From positions 1 through 40,191 of the forward strand of contig JACRCM010000076.1 of assembly GCA_016219025.1 (NCBI GenBank): 40,191 nt of DNA. Reading direction: 5' to 3'. The notes below the pieces were generated by a model. It was not told the DNA's origin and did not search any database. It was given only the letters and a program-made list of their open reading frames with translations. The position numbers and the translations under genes are program-made. The DNA is from Deltaproteobacteria bacterium. GTDB lineage: Bacteria; Desulfobacterota; GWC2-55-46. Shown here piece by piece: positions 15,145-24,219 of this stretch. Numbering within the stretch: the stretch's first letter is position 1; each line of letters starts with the position of its first letter.

Positions 15145-16454
15145 TGAGACCCATAGTCGCCATAGTAGGCCGCCCCAACGCGGGCAAATCCACGCTATTT
15201 AACAGGCTCCTCGGCAGACGCAAGGCCATCGTGGGGGACGAGCCGGGCGTGACGCGGGACCTGAACTTCGCCGACACCGAGGAGTTCGGACGCGCATTCA
15301 CCCTCGTGGACACCGGCGGGTTCGAGCCTAAGAGCACGGACGTCATCCTCACCCAGGTCAAGGCGCAGATGCGTCTTGCCATAGAGGAGTCGGACGTTAT
15401 CGTATTCCTCATGGACGGCAGGGGCGCGCCGGCCGCCGGGGACGCGGAGCTTGTCAGGACGCTGCGCAAATCCGGCAAGTCCGTGGTCTACGCGGTCAAC
15501 AAGATAGACACCCCGGCGAGGAAAGACCTGCTCGCGGATTTCTATTCCCTCGGCGTCTCGCCCCTTCTGGCCGTCTCCGCCGAACACGGCCTCGGACTCG
15601 ACGACCTCGTGGACGCTGTCATCGAAAAGCTGCCCGTTGCCGCGCCGGAGGACGCGGCGCAAGACCGCACGAGGATCGCCATCGTCGGACGCCCCAACGT
15701 GGGCAAGTCCTCGCTCCTTAACATGCTCATAGGCAGGGAGCGGTCCATCGTTAGCCCCATCGCCGGAACCACCCGCGACGCCGTTGACACGCCGTTCGAG
15801 CACGCCGGGAAGGGTTATCTCTTCGTGGATACCGCCGGGATAAGACGCAAATCCAGGGTGGCCGAGGCCGTGGAGTCGTATAGCGTCATGGAGGCGATAC
15901 GCTCGATAGACCGCTCGGACGCCGCCATGCTGGTCATGGACGGCTCGGCAGGACTTACGACGCAGGACGAGAAGATCGCCGGGATTATCGCTGACAAGGG
16001 CAAGAGCTGCGTTATAGTGGTCAACAAATGGGACATCGTCGAGAAGGACGCCAAGACCGCCGACCACGTAAAAGAGAGGATACGCGAGGGCATGCACTTC
16101 CTCTCTTACGCGCCGGTGGTATTCGTCTCGGCGCTGACCGGGCAGAGGGTGGCGAACATCTTCGGGGTCATAGACATGGTGGCGGCCGAGGGACGGACGA
16201 GGATACCGACCTCGCGCCTCAACGAGGCCGTAGCCGAGATAACCGCCAGGCACCCGCCCGGCGCGTGGAGGGGCAAGGAGGTCAAGTTCTACTACGCCAC
16301 GCAGACGAGCGTTTCTCCGCCTACCTTCGTCTTTTTCTCGAACAGGCCGGAGGGCGTGGAGGACGGCTACATGCGGTACCTCGCCTCCAGTCTCAGGGAA
16401 TACGTCGGGCTTCATAACTGCCCCGTCAGGATATTCATCAGAAAGAAGGAGTAG
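15144..16454 (+). CDS. der: GTPase Der (EngA)
   Basis: Tandem GTPase of 436 residues needed for 50S ribosome assembly. Two complete G domains are visible: GRPNAGKSTLFNRLLGRRKA...DTGGFE...NKID near the N-terminus, and GRPNVGKSSLLNMLIGRER...DTAGIRRKSR...NKWD in the second half. The C-terminal KH-like domain ends with FFSNRPEGVEDGYMRYL and PVRIFIRKKE. Length and domain order match the family. It overlaps era by 1 nt and is followed after 1 nt by the yihY-type gene. Confidence 0.96.
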   Translation: MRPIVAIVGRPNAGKSTLFNRLLGRRKAIVGDEPGVTRDLNFADTEEFGRAFTLVDTGGFEPKSTDVILTQVKAQMRLAIEESDVIVFLMDGRGAPAAGDAELVRTLRKSGKSVVYAVNKIDTPARKDLLADFYSLGVSPLLAVSAEHGLGLDDLVDAVIEKLPVAAPEDAAQDRTRIAIVGRPNVGKSSLLNMLIGRERSIVSPIAGTTRDAVDTPFEHAGKGYLFVDTAGIRRKSRVAEAVESYSVMEAIRSIDRSDAAMLVMDGSAGLTTQDEKIAGIIADKGKSCVIVVNKWDIVEKDAKTADHVKERIREGMHFLSYAPVVFVSALTGQRVANIFGVIDMVAAEGRTRIPTSRLNEAVAEITARHPPGAWRGKEVKFYYATQTSVSPPTFVFFSNRPEGVEDGYMRYLASSLREYVGLHNCPVRIFIRKKE

Positions 16455-16455
16455 C

Positions 16456-17295
16456 ATGAAGCGCGTAGCCGGGTTCTTCGGAGGCGTAATAGCCGGGTTC
16501 CGGACGTTTTTCAGGAACGACTGCGTCAACAGGGCCGCGGCCATATCGTTCTACGCGATCTTCTCCATCATGCAGCTCATGCTCCTCCTGACCGCGGGCC
16601 TGGGCTTCGTCCTCGGCAAGAACACCGGGATGCTCGATAAGGTCATAGACTTCGTGAGGCAGACCCTTCCGTATCTGAGCGACAAGCTCATAAGCGACCT
16701 GAAGGGCATCTCGCGGATATGGAAGACGCTCGGATGGGTGAGCATCATCTCACTCTTCTGGAGCGCGCAGTTCGTGCTCGACGGCGTGGCCAACGCGCTC
16801 GTGGCGGTCTTCGACACCGGCAAGAAGTTCGGTTTTTTCAGAAAAAAGATTATAAACATCCTGGTGCTCATCGCCGCGCTCGCCGCGGTGCTCGCCTCGG
16901 TCATGATAGCCGCGCTCGCGGGCATTCTCAGGAGGGTGAACCTCAGCGGCAGTTTCGGGATCAACGTCCACTCATATCAGTTCGAGGGCGCGCTCGTCAA
17001 GGTCTTCCTGCCGGGCGTGGTCATCGCCCTTGCCGTGACCTTTGCCTACCGGATATTTGCCGGGCCGAACCTGAACCTGCGCTACGCCTTTTACGGGAGC
17101 GTCGTATTTACGCTCCTGTGGGAGGCCGCAAAATATCTCTTTGCGGTCTATATCGCAAATTTTCCGACCTACAACACCTTCTACGCCTCGATGGGCGCGC
17201 TTATGATATTCATGATTTGGATATACTTCTCCGTATCCATATTCCTCTACTCCGCAGCCTTCGCAAAGGCGGCCTACGAGAGGCGCGGGGGGTGA
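16456..17295 (+). CDS. YihY/BrkB-family inner-membrane protein
   Basis: Membrane protein of 279 residues with about six hydrophobic helices. The family signature is seen in FRNDCVNRAAAISFYAIFSI near the N-terminus and in FPTYNTFYASMGALMIFMIW near the C-terminus. The biochemical role of the family is unresolved; older names (RNase BN, serum resistance) are not dependable. It begins 1 nt after der ends and so belongs to the era-der operon. The gene ends at a long repeat-rich gap. Confidence 0.85.
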   Translation: MKRVAGFFGGVIAGFRTFFRNDCVNRAAAISFYAIFSIMQLMLLLTAGLGFVLGKNTGMLDKVIDFVRQTLPYLSDKLISDLKGISRIWKTLGWVSIISLFWSAQFVLDGVANALVAVFDTGKKFGFFRKKIINILVLIAALAAVLASVMIAALAGILRRVNLSGSFGINVHSYQFEGALVKVFLPGVVIALAVTFAYRIFAGPNLNLRYAFYGSVVFTLLWEAAKYLFAVYIANFPTYNTFYASMGALMIFMIWIYFSVSIFLYSAAFAKAAYERRGG

Positions 17296-17849
17296 GGCCG
17301 GGCTTTGACAATCATCATATCGCCGCTCGTTGCCGCGGGTTATGCTTTTAATGCGCCCCGGGCCGATAATTTCATTGTAAAAAATACCGATGTGTGAGAA
17401 AATTCAATTATTTGCGGGTGTAGGCTGCGGGGGCACCCATGACAACGCCAAAAGGACGCTGAAAAACTCGAAATCTGGGCAGGCTGCCCTCTGGCCGCTC
17501 GCCAAAGGCGAGCAATATAAAAGGATAACTTCCTTACCAGCCTGACGCAGTCATCAATCTTCCCATCGAGCTACTTTGTAAATCGAGCTACTTTGTAAAT
17601 CGAGCTACTTTGTAAATCGAGCTACTTTGTAAACCGCAATGATAAAGACGCAATGGGAACCCAGCCAGATGCGAGGCCCCTATTAGCCCTATTAGCCCTA
17701 TTAGATAGAGGAGCGACGAATGAGGCGCACGATTTACAAAGTAGCTCTATCTGCTGTGCGCCGCAGTGAGGAGCAACGAAGACAACGAGCAGGATTTACA
17801 AAGCAGCTCTATTGGACGTTTTTCAGCAGCCTGCCAAAAGGACGTGAAG
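17296..17849. other. Repeat-rich non-coding region before ftsH
   Basis: About 550 bases with no credible gene. Perfect 10-bp inverted ends, GCTGAAAAAC (17458-17467) and GTTTTTCAGC (17817-17826), frame a 370-bp segment. Inside are four tandem 17-bp units, three 9-bp CCCTATTAG units (17678-17704), and core repeats at 17731-17750 (exact) and 17793-17812 (one mismatch). GCCAAAAGGACG occurs both near the left end and just before ftsH, like a flanking direct duplication. This could be a decayed or composite insertion. Confidence 0.6.
17567..17634. repeat. Four tandem 17-bp repeats
   Basis: The unit CGAGCTACTTTGTAAAT occurs four times head to tail, differing only in the last base of copy four. The unit is the reverse complement of most of the dispersed core GATTTACAAAGTAGCTC, so the tandem array arose by local amplification of that repeat. 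Copy number is likely to vary between strains. Confidence 0.9.
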
Positions 17850-19772
17850 ATGAATCAATTCTATAAGAACATCGCCATGTGGCTCATTATCATCGCCACC
17901 GTGGTGTTGATGTTCAACCTCATAAGCTACAAGCAGCCCGGCAGCGATAAGGTCGTCTTCAGCGACTTTATCCAGGAGGTCGAAAAGGGCGGCGTCTCCG
18001 AGGTGGTGATACAGGGCAACGACCTCTCAGGCAAGCTCAAGGACGGCAGGGCGTTCAAGACCTACGCCCCGTTCTATCCCGACCTCGTGACGAAGCTGCG
18101 CGACAGCGGCGTGAAGATATCCGCCGAGCCGGTCTCCGAGGGCATGTCATGGGGGTCTTTGCTCGCCTCGTGGCTCCCGATGGCGCTCATCATCGGCGTC
18201 TGGATATTCTTCATGCGCCAGATGCAGTCCGGCGGGGGCAAGGCCATGAGCTTCGGCAAGTCCCGCGCCAAGCTATTAACCGAGAACCAGCACAGGGTGA
18301 CCTTCAAGGACGTCGCGGGCATAGACGAGGCGAAGGACGAGGTCGAGGAGATAATCGAATTTCTCAAGGACCCGAAGAAGTTCACGAGGCTCGGCGGCAG
18401 GATACCCAAGGGCGTGCTCCTCGTCGGCTCTCCGGGCACGGGCAAGACGCTCCTGGCAAAGGCCATAGCGGGCGAGGCCGGGGTGCCGTTCTTTTCGATA
18501 TCGGGCTCTGACTTCGTCGAGATGTTCGTGGGCGTGGGCGCCTCGCGCGTGCGCGACCTGTTCGTTCAGGGCAAGCAGAGCGCGCCTTGCATCATATTCC
18601 TCGACGAGATAGACGCCGTGGGCAGGCACAGGGGCGCGGGTCTCGGCGGCGGGCACGACGAGCGCGAGCAGACCTTGAACCAGCTCCTCGTGGAGATGGA
18701 CGGCTTCGAGAGCAACGAGGGCGTCATCATCATCGCGGCCACCAACCGGCCCGACGTGCTCGACCCGGCGCTCCTGCGCCCCGGCAGGTTCGACCGCAAC
18801 GTGATAGTCCCCAAGCCCGACGTGAAGGGCAGGGAGGAGATACTCAAGGTGCACGCCGCGAAGACGCCGCTCTCCGGCGACGTGAACGTGGACGTGATAG
18901 CCAGGGGCACCCCGGGCTTTTCGGGGGCCGACCTCTCGAACCTCGTCAACGAGGCCGCGCTCCTCGCCGCGAGAAGGGGCAAGGACAGGCTCACTATTGT
19001 GGAGTTCGACGACGCCAAGGACAAGCTCCTCATGGGCACCGAGAGGCGCTCCATGATAATTAGCGACAAGGAGAAGCGCAACACCGCGTACCACGAGGCC
19101 GGACATACGCTCGTGGCGAGGCTCATACCGGGCACCGACCCCATACACAAGGTCTCCATCATACCCAGGGGCATGGCGCTCGGCCTCACCATGCAGCTCC
19201 CCATAGACGAGAGGCATACGTATAACAAGGAGTATCTCCTCAACAACATCGCGGTGCTCATGGGCGGCAGGGCCGCCGAGGAGCTGATACTGCACCACAT
19301 GACCACGGGCGCGGGCAACGACATAGAGCGGGCCACTGAACTGGCCAGAAAGATGGTCTGCGAGTGGGGCATGAGCGAAAAGCTGGGCCCGCTTACCTTC
19401 GGCAAGAAGGAAGAGCACATATTCCTCGGGAAAGACATGGGGCAGAGGAGAGACTTCAGCGAGCACACCGCCCTTGAGATAGACGCCGAGATAAAGAAGG
19501 TCGTCATGGACAATTATGAGAGGGCCAAGGGCCTGCTTGAGGAGAGGACCGACGCCCTTCACAGGATAGCAAAAGGTCTGCTTGAAAAGGAAGTCCTCGA
19601 CGCAACGGAAATAGACGGCCTCATCGCGGGCGTAGAGGGCGTGGTCAAGGCCACAACTCAGGAGTCATGGCTCGGTTCCGCGCCGCCGGCAAGCGCGAGG
19701 CAGACGGCGGATGATCTGGCCGCTCCCGCGCCGGGGCACGACGCCCCCGCGCTCGGCGTCCCGGCCAAGTAG
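17850..19772 (+). CDS. ftsH: ATP-dependent zinc metalloprotease FtsH
   Basis: Membrane-bound AAA+ protease of 640 residues that degrades misfolded and regulatory membrane proteins. Helix 1 (about 9-26) and helix 2 (about 104-122) flank a periplasmic domain. The AAA module has Walker A GSPGTGKT (193-200; usual GPPGTGKT), Walker B IIFLDEID (248-255), and the second region of homology [20 protein letters not shown]. The zinc site HEAGH is at 415-419. AAGGA lies 7 nt before ATG 17850, and E. coli FtsH is 644 residues, so the 28 extra N-terminal residues in the ORF track are rejected. It opens the ftsH-folP-cdaA-cdaR-glmM series. Confidence 0.97.
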   Translation: MNQFYKNIAMWLIIIATVVLMFNLISYKQPGSDKVVFSDFIQEVEKGGVSEVVIQGNDLSGKLKDGRAFKTYAPFYPDLVTKLRDSGVKISAEPVSEGMSWGSLLASWLPMALIIGVWIFFMRQMQSGGGKAMSFGKSRAKLLTENQHRVTFKDVAGIDEAKDEVEEIIEFLKDPKKFTRLGGRIPKGVLLVGSPGTGKTLLAKAIAGEAGVPFFSISGSDFVEMFVGVGASRVRDLFVQGKQSAPCIIFLDEIDAVGRHRGAGLGGGHDEREQTLNQLLVEMDGFESNEGVIIIAATNRPDVLDPALLRPGRFDRNVIVPKPDVKGREEILKVHAAKTPLSGDVNVDVIARGTPGFSGADLSNLVNEAALLAARRGKDRLTIVEFDDAKDKLLMGTERRSMIISDKEKRNTAYHEAGHTLVARLIPGTDPIHKVSIIPRGMALGLTMQLPIDERHTYNKEYLLNNIAVLMGGRAAEELILHHMTTGAGNDIERATELARKMVCEWGMSEKLGPLTFGKKEEHIFLGKDMGQRRDFSEHTALEIDAEIKKVVMDNYERAKGLLEERTDALHRIAKGLLEKEVLDATEIDGLIAGVEGVVKATTQESWLGSAPPASARQTADDLAAPAPGHDAPALGVPAK

Positions 19773-20147
19773 AGGGCAAGGCAGTCCCGCGCATAGGCGC
19801 CCGGCGGCCTCTTTTCCGTCCGGCATAATAAAAAATCAAGATACAACCCAGCGCCACTTTTCGCCGCGTAGCTCCGTGCCTGCACTGTTATCGGCGACGA
19901 AAGTGACGCTGGGTGAGTTGGTTCAGGCATGACCAACGCGCAGGGCGGAGCCGGGATTGCGTTCAATGGGCTTGTGCCCTATATTTATTTTACGGGCGGG
20001 CCGGGGCGGGCCGTGCCCGCCATTTGAATGGGTTGCCGTTCGGCAATAAAACCGCGAGTCGCGTATTTACATGGAACTGTTTTGCAATCCCCCCGCCCGC
20101 GTTGAAATTTGACCTCAGGATAATAACGAAGCATCAGGAGGCGCCCA
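19773..20147. other. Gap between ftsH and folP with a long hairpin
   Basis: About 375 bases without a credible gene. It holds the hairpin at 19847-19913, short GC-rich palindromes such as GGGCTTGTGCCC near 19970, and AGGAGG directly before folP. I saw no recognisable promoter, riboswitch or RNA gene. Confidence 0.5.
19847..19913. repeat. Large stem-loop downstream of ftsH
   Basis: CCCAGCGCCACTTTTCGCCG and CGGCGACGAAAGTGACGCTG face each other across a 25-nt loop, giving a stem of about 20 bp with one mismatch and a small bulge. No T-tract follows, so it is not a standard terminator. It could protect the ftsH message, mark an RNA processing site, or be a palindromic repeat. Confidence 0.65.
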
Positions 20148-21344
20148 GTGCTGCCGGCCAGACGCATCAACATAACTTCCGTGGAACGGTCGCGCACCGA
20201 GATGACGCGCATAGGCGTGGACCCGGCGGGCATAGGCATCATGACGCCCAAACAGTTCCACTATAACCTCAAGATAGACGGGCTTACCCCGGCGCAGGCC
20301 AACGTCCTTAAGCAGGACATGCTCTCCATAGGCGGCGAGGCGGCGGTGGCAAAGGGCGCGGCCTCGTGCTCCGTCGTCTCGACCGGCGCGCTCGTCTCCG
20401 GCACCGCGAGGCAGTTCGAGATGCTTATTGAAAAGCTGGCCGTCCAATCCTTCGGCCTGCCGGAGGTGGCGTATAGCCTCGGCACGGCCATAGCCAGTCT
20501 CGGCAAGGCGGGCTTCGTGATAAATGGGCGCAAGGGTTTGCTGATGACCGGGGGGCGCACCATCATCATGGGCATATTGAACGTCACCCCGGATTCGTTC
20601 TCCGACGGGGGCGCGTTTTTGGAGAAGGACAAGGCCGTGGAGCAAGGGCTCCGCATGGCGGCGGATGGCGCGGACTGGATAGACGTCGGCGGCGAGTCCA
20701 CGAGGCCCGGGGCCTCGCCCGTGCCGGTTGAAGAGGAATTGCGGAGGGTTGTGCCTGTGGTGGAGGAACTGTGCAAGGCCGGGCTGACGGTATCCATAGA
20801 CACCACGAAGGCCGCGGTTGCGAAGGCCGCGCTCGAGGCCGGGGCCGAGATGGTAAACGACGTAAGCGCCCTCGGCGCGGACATCGGCATGGCCGGGGTG
20901 TGCAGGGGGCACGACGCGCTCGTAGTCCTGATGCACATGCGCGGCGCGCCCGCGACCATGCAGTATGACGCGGAATACGACGACGTCATGGCGGCGGTCT
21001 TCGCGCACCTCGCGGAGAGGATGCAATTCGCGCGGGGCCGCGGCATCGATGAAGAAAAGATCATCATCGACCCGGGCATAGGGTTCGGAAAGACCGCCGC
21101 CGGGAATCTGACGCTCATAAGGAACATAGGCGAGTTCCGTTCGCTCGGCAGGCCGGTGCTCGTAGGCGCGTCGAGGAAGTCGTTCATAGGCAAGCTCACC
21201 GGAACGGATGCGTCCCAGCGCCTGCCCGGTACCATCGCCGCGCACACGGCGGCCATACTCGCCGGGGCCGACATCCTGCGCGTCCATGACGTGGCCGAGG
21301 CCAGCGCCGCGGCAAAGGTTGCGGACGCGATAAGAAACGCCTGA
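20148..21344 (+). CDS. folP: Dihydropteroate synthase with N-terminal extension
   Basis: Folate-pathway enzyme that joins p-aminobenzoate to the pterin diphosphate. The 398 residues exceed the usual 270-290 because of a 130-residue N-terminal domain (KQFHYNLKIDGLTPAQANVL, then AQ-x-EMLIEKL-type helices). The DHPS barrel starts at TIIMGILNVTPDSFSDGG (138-155) and continues with DVGGESTRPGA, SIDTTKA, and near the C-terminus VLVGASRKSFIG. AGGAGG precedes the GTG start by 7 nt, so the extension is translated. I do not recognise its function. The normal next gene, cdaA, is displaced by a methyltransferase fragment. Confidence 0.93.
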   Translation: MLPARRINITSVERSRTEMTRIGVDPAGIGIMTPKQFHYNLKIDGLTPAQANVLKQDMLSIGGEAAVAKGAASCSVVSTGALVSGTARQFEMLIEKLAVQSFGLPEVAYSLGTAIASLGKAGFVINGRKGLLMTGGRTIIMGILNVTPDSFSDGGAFLEKDKAVEQGLRMAADGADWIDVGGESTRPGASPVPVEEELRRVVPVVEELCKAGLTVSIDTTKAAVAKAALEAGAEMVNDVSALGADIGMAGVCRGHDALVVLMHMRGAPATMQYDAEYDDVMAAVFAHLAERMQFARGRGIDEEKIIIDPGIGFGKTAAGNLTLIRNIGEFRSLGRPVLVGASRKSFIGKLTGTDASQRLPGTIAAHTAAILAGADILRVHDVAEASAAAKVADAIRNA

Positions 21345-21443
21345 TGGCCGATGTTAAAGGCCTGGCGCTGTGGCTATCGGACTGATCTACTAACGTGGTG
21401 GACGGTATTCCGTAAAACGGACGGGCAGCTGGAAGGTTCCTAT

Positions 21444-22565
21444 ATGAAATCGAGACCGGCCATTGACCCGCTGCAACGCGAGGCGGGAAAATTTGAATAT
21501 ATGCTCCGTAAGAATATCGAATGGCTGCGCGGGGGGGCAGGAATGCTTGCGGTGCCGTGCAAGACCGCAGTTGCGCGCAAGGCGCTTAGATTCGCGTGGG
21601 AGAGATCATCTGGCGTCGAATCAGCGGCGATATATAGATTCGGCGCGGCGCGGCATTTCGGAGTTTCCGTCGACGCCTGCGCGCTTATCGTCCGCTTTGT
21701 CCCTGATGGGCGGAGCAAGGAATGCCGCGATTACGAATCTCTTGCCGGCGATGGCTTCCCCCCGGCGCGCGTTTTTGGATTGAGAGACGGGCGGTTGGCG
21801 GCAGATGTCCCGCTTTATGAGAAACGGCGCGTTTTTTCCACGGCGGATGCAGGCGGCTGGCGTTCAGGGATTAAGCATGATTGTAGCAGCGTCTTTGAAT
21901 TGCACAAGGAAGGAGACCGATACGTCAATGGCCTCGGCGAGGCTGCCGACCTTGAAGATGATCTTGTTTTTCCGCTTTTAAAGAGTTCGGATTTGGCGTG
22001 CTGCAAAAAGCCTCATAGGTATCTGCTCGTGCCGCAACGGACAATTGCCGAAAATCTTAAATGTTTGGAGAGTTACGCGCCCAAGGTCTGGACATACCTT
22101 ATGACGCACTCATCGCTTATAGATAAGAGGGCGAGTTCCGTTTACAGGGGGAGACCTCGTTTTTCAATCTTCGGCGTGGGCGCATATTGTTTCGCGCCAT
22201 GGAAGGTGGGGATTTCGGGTTTTTATAAGAAGCTGGAGTTTGTCAAGGTGCCGCCGTTTGAGAACCGTCCGGTCATGCTGGACGATACGTGCTATTTCTT
22301 CGCATGTCAATCCGAGGGAGAATGCGATGCGCTGCATGATATCGTGTCATCGACTCCCGCAAGGGAATATTGGCCGTCATTGATCTCTTGGGACTCGAAA
22401 CGCCCTATTACGGCCGCGCTATTGAATTCTCTGGATTTATACGCCGTCGCGCGGGCGATAGGAAGAGATTGCGAAGCCGTGCGCGCCCTTGCCGGACGCA
22501 ATTGCGCGCCGCGCAGGATGGGCGCGCAAGGGCCGTCTCTTTTTCCCAAGGAAGCGGCGGTTTAA
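21444..22565 (+). pseudogene. C-terminal fragment of an N6-adenine DNA methyltransferase
   Basis: An open frame of 373 residues that matches only the C-terminal part of a restriction-modification-type DNA methyltransferase. It begins after the catalytic region (IEWLRGGAGMLAVPCKTAVA, corresponding to the strand after NPPW) and keeps the specificity part: GIKHDCSSVFEL, LLKSSDLA, DKRASSVYRGRPRFSIFGVG, FAPWKVGISGFYKKL, DDTCYFFAC, WDSKRPITAALLNSLDL. The SAM-binding FxGxG and NPPY/W motifs are missing. GGAAGG lies before ATG 21444, which is preferred to 21351. No stop interrupts it, so it is either a recent truncation or a retained DNA-binding domain. Its base composition and the AT-rich tail after it differ from the flanking folP and cdaA genes, suggesting transfer. 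Confidence 0.72.
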
Positions 22566-22723
22566 TTAAACGGCAATCTCCGACGAGAAAGGGTTGGTGG
22601 GAGCTTAAAAAATAAATCTATTTTAACGCGGCGCCGTATCCTTGTTCAATTTTCTTTTGGGAAATCAAAGAGTTCGGCCTTGCAAACTAAATCTATTCTA
22701 AATCAATTTTCCAAATATATTCC

Positions 22724-23515
22724 ATGTTCGACATCCTACTCCGTCTGCATAACATAGTCGAGGTCATCGACATCATCATCGTGGCGGTGGTCATCTACTG
22801 GCTCATGCTGATGTTCAAAGGGTCCAAGGCCGAGAGGATGCTCTGGGGGCTTGGCGTCATAATCATCGTCTATTTCGTCTCGCAGAGGGTGGAACTGCTC
22901 ACGCTCCACTGGATACTCTCGAACTTCTTAGGCTCCATCATCATCTTCATCATAGTCGTATTCCAGCAGGACATCCGGCGCGCCCTCGTGCAGATGGGCA
23001 AGCCGTTCAGCACGGCTGACATAAAGGTCGCGGGCGAGTATCTCGACGAGATAACCAAGGCCGTCTCCTCCATGTCGAGGAAGAGGACGGGGGCGCTCAT
23101 CGCGCTTGAGCGCTCGATGGACCTCGGGGATTATCTGGAGATAGGCGTGGAGGTCGACTCGCGCGTAACCAAGGAACTCCTCCTCTCCATCTTCGATACC
23201 GCCTCCCCGCTCCACGACGGCGCGGCGGTGGTGAGAAAAGGGAGGATATTCAAGGCGGGGTGCATCCTGCCGCTCACCGAGCGCGAGGTGAGAAAGTCCA
23301 TGGGCACCAGGCACAGGGCCGCCATCGGGCTCGCGGAAGAGACGGACGCGGTGATAATCGTCGTCTCCGAGGAGACGGGAGAAATAACATTCGTAGCGGA
23401 GGACGCGGTCAACGAGAGGATCGAGCCGGCCTGGCTCCTCGGCGAATTGAAGAGGCTATTCCCGGCGGTGGCCGCCGGATTCAGGCAGTATCTTCCGTGG
23501 AGGTTCGGCCAGTGA
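22724..23515 (+). CDS. cdaA: Diadenylate cyclase CdaA
   Basis: Membrane diadenylate cyclase of 263 residues making the second messenger c-di-AMP from two ATP. Three N-terminal helices (about 13-30, 37-53, 66-81) anchor it. The DAC domain follows with catalytic SPLHDGAAVV (DGA at 165-167) and GTRHRAAIGLAEETDA (RHR at 196-198). It is followed by cdaR and glmM in the classic order; in studied bacteria CdaR and GlmM bind CdaA and tune it. The start lacks a ribosome site and lies in an AT-rich gap that probably carries its own promoter after the inserted methyltransferase fragment. Confidence 0.94.
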   Translation: MFDILLRLHNIVEVIDIIIVAVVIYWLMLMFKGSKAERMLWGLGVIIIVYFVSQRVELLTLHWILSNFLGSIIIFIIVVFQQDIRRALVQMGKPFSTADIKVAGEYLDEITKAVSSMSRKRTGALIALERSMDLGDYLEIGVEVDSRVTKELLLSIFDTASPLHDGAAVVRKGRIFKAGCILPLTEREVRKSMGTRHRAAIGLAEETDAVIIVVSEETGEITFVAEDAVNERIEPAWLLGELKRLFPAVAAGFRQYLPWRFGQ

Positions 23516-23569
23516 GGGGTTCCGAGATGAGAGGTCTCCATATCGGCGTTTTTCCGGGCGGGGGATAGG

Positions 23570-24217
23570 ATGCGCGGCTTTCTCCTTAAGAACCTGCGGC
23601 TCAAGCTGATTTCGCTTGCCTTTGCGTTTGCGTTGTGGTTTTTTGTTGCGGGGCAATCCTCGACCGAGCTTGGCATAATGGCGCCGCTTGGGTACAAGGG
23701 CATCCCCAAGGACATGGTGATGACGAGCGCCCCATTCGGCGAGGTGGAGGTCAGGGTCACGGGCCCCAGGTTTCTCGTCAACAACCTTGAGTCGTCCCGG
23801 ATAATCGCGGAACTGGACTTGAGCGGCGCCAAGGAGGGTACCAACAACTACAGGGTGCCCTCCAAGGACGTCTCCGTCCCCATGGGCGTCAGGGTATCGC
23901 GCGTCGTGCCCGGGGTGGTCGAGGTGCACATGGAGCGTCTCGTAGAGGTGGAACTTCCGGTAAGGGTCAGGTTCCACGGCAAGGCCGCCCCTGGGTTCAG
24001 GATAACCGGGGTGGCGGTGTCGCCGAGGACGGTCACGGCGAGCGTGCTCGCAAAGGACGCGCCCGGGCTTGCCGGCGTTTACACGAAGCCCGTTGACGTA
24101 AGCGGACTCGATGAGTCCGCGAGCGTGAGCGCTGCGCTCGACGCGCCGGAGCCGGAGTTCATGAATATCAGCGCGTATAACGTCACGGTGAGGATCACCG
24201 GGACAAGCGAGAGGTAG
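23570..24217 (+). CDS. cdaR: CdaA regulator with YbbR domains
   Basis: Membrane-anchored protein of 215 residues. One N-terminal helix (about 12-25, [16 protein letters not shown]) is followed by two YbbR-type beta domains, seen in [20 protein letters not shown] and in [20 protein letters not shown] with [10 protein letters not shown]. The extracytoplasmic YbbR part interacts with CdaA in other bacteria. Many CdaR proteins have three or four repeats; two is on the short side. It lies between cdaA and glmM, 2 nt before glmM. Confidence 0.86.
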   Translation: MRGFLLKNLRLKLISLAFAFALWFFVAGQSSTELGIMAPLGYKGIPKDMVMTSAPFGEVEVRVTGPRFLVNNLESSRIIAELDLSGAKEGTNNYRVPSKDVSVPMGVRVSRVVPGVVEVHMERLVEVELPVRVRFHGKAAPGFRITGVAVSPRTVTASVLAKDAPGLAGVYTKPVDVSGLDESASVSAALDAPEPEFMNISAYNVTVRITGTSER

Positions 24218-24219
24218 CG

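Noticed and set aside
15195-16544. 449-residue minus-strand ORF
   Set aside because: It lies opposite der, whose motifs are complete; the translation is Arg/His/Val-rich antisense sequence with no domain.
17567-17634. Possible CRISPR array
   Set aside because: Four 17-bp units are contiguous with no spacers, and no cas genes are present.
17766-17849. N-terminal extension of FtsH in the ORF track
   Set aside because: It runs through the repeat core and has no ribosome site; FtsH begins normally at 17850.
18276-19562. 428-residue minus-strand ORF
   Set aside because: Antisense of ftsH in GC-rich DNA; no start context and no recognisable motifs.
20115-21287. 390-residue minus-strand ORF
   Set aside because: Antisense of folP, low-complexity Arg/Gly/Asp/Tyr composition.
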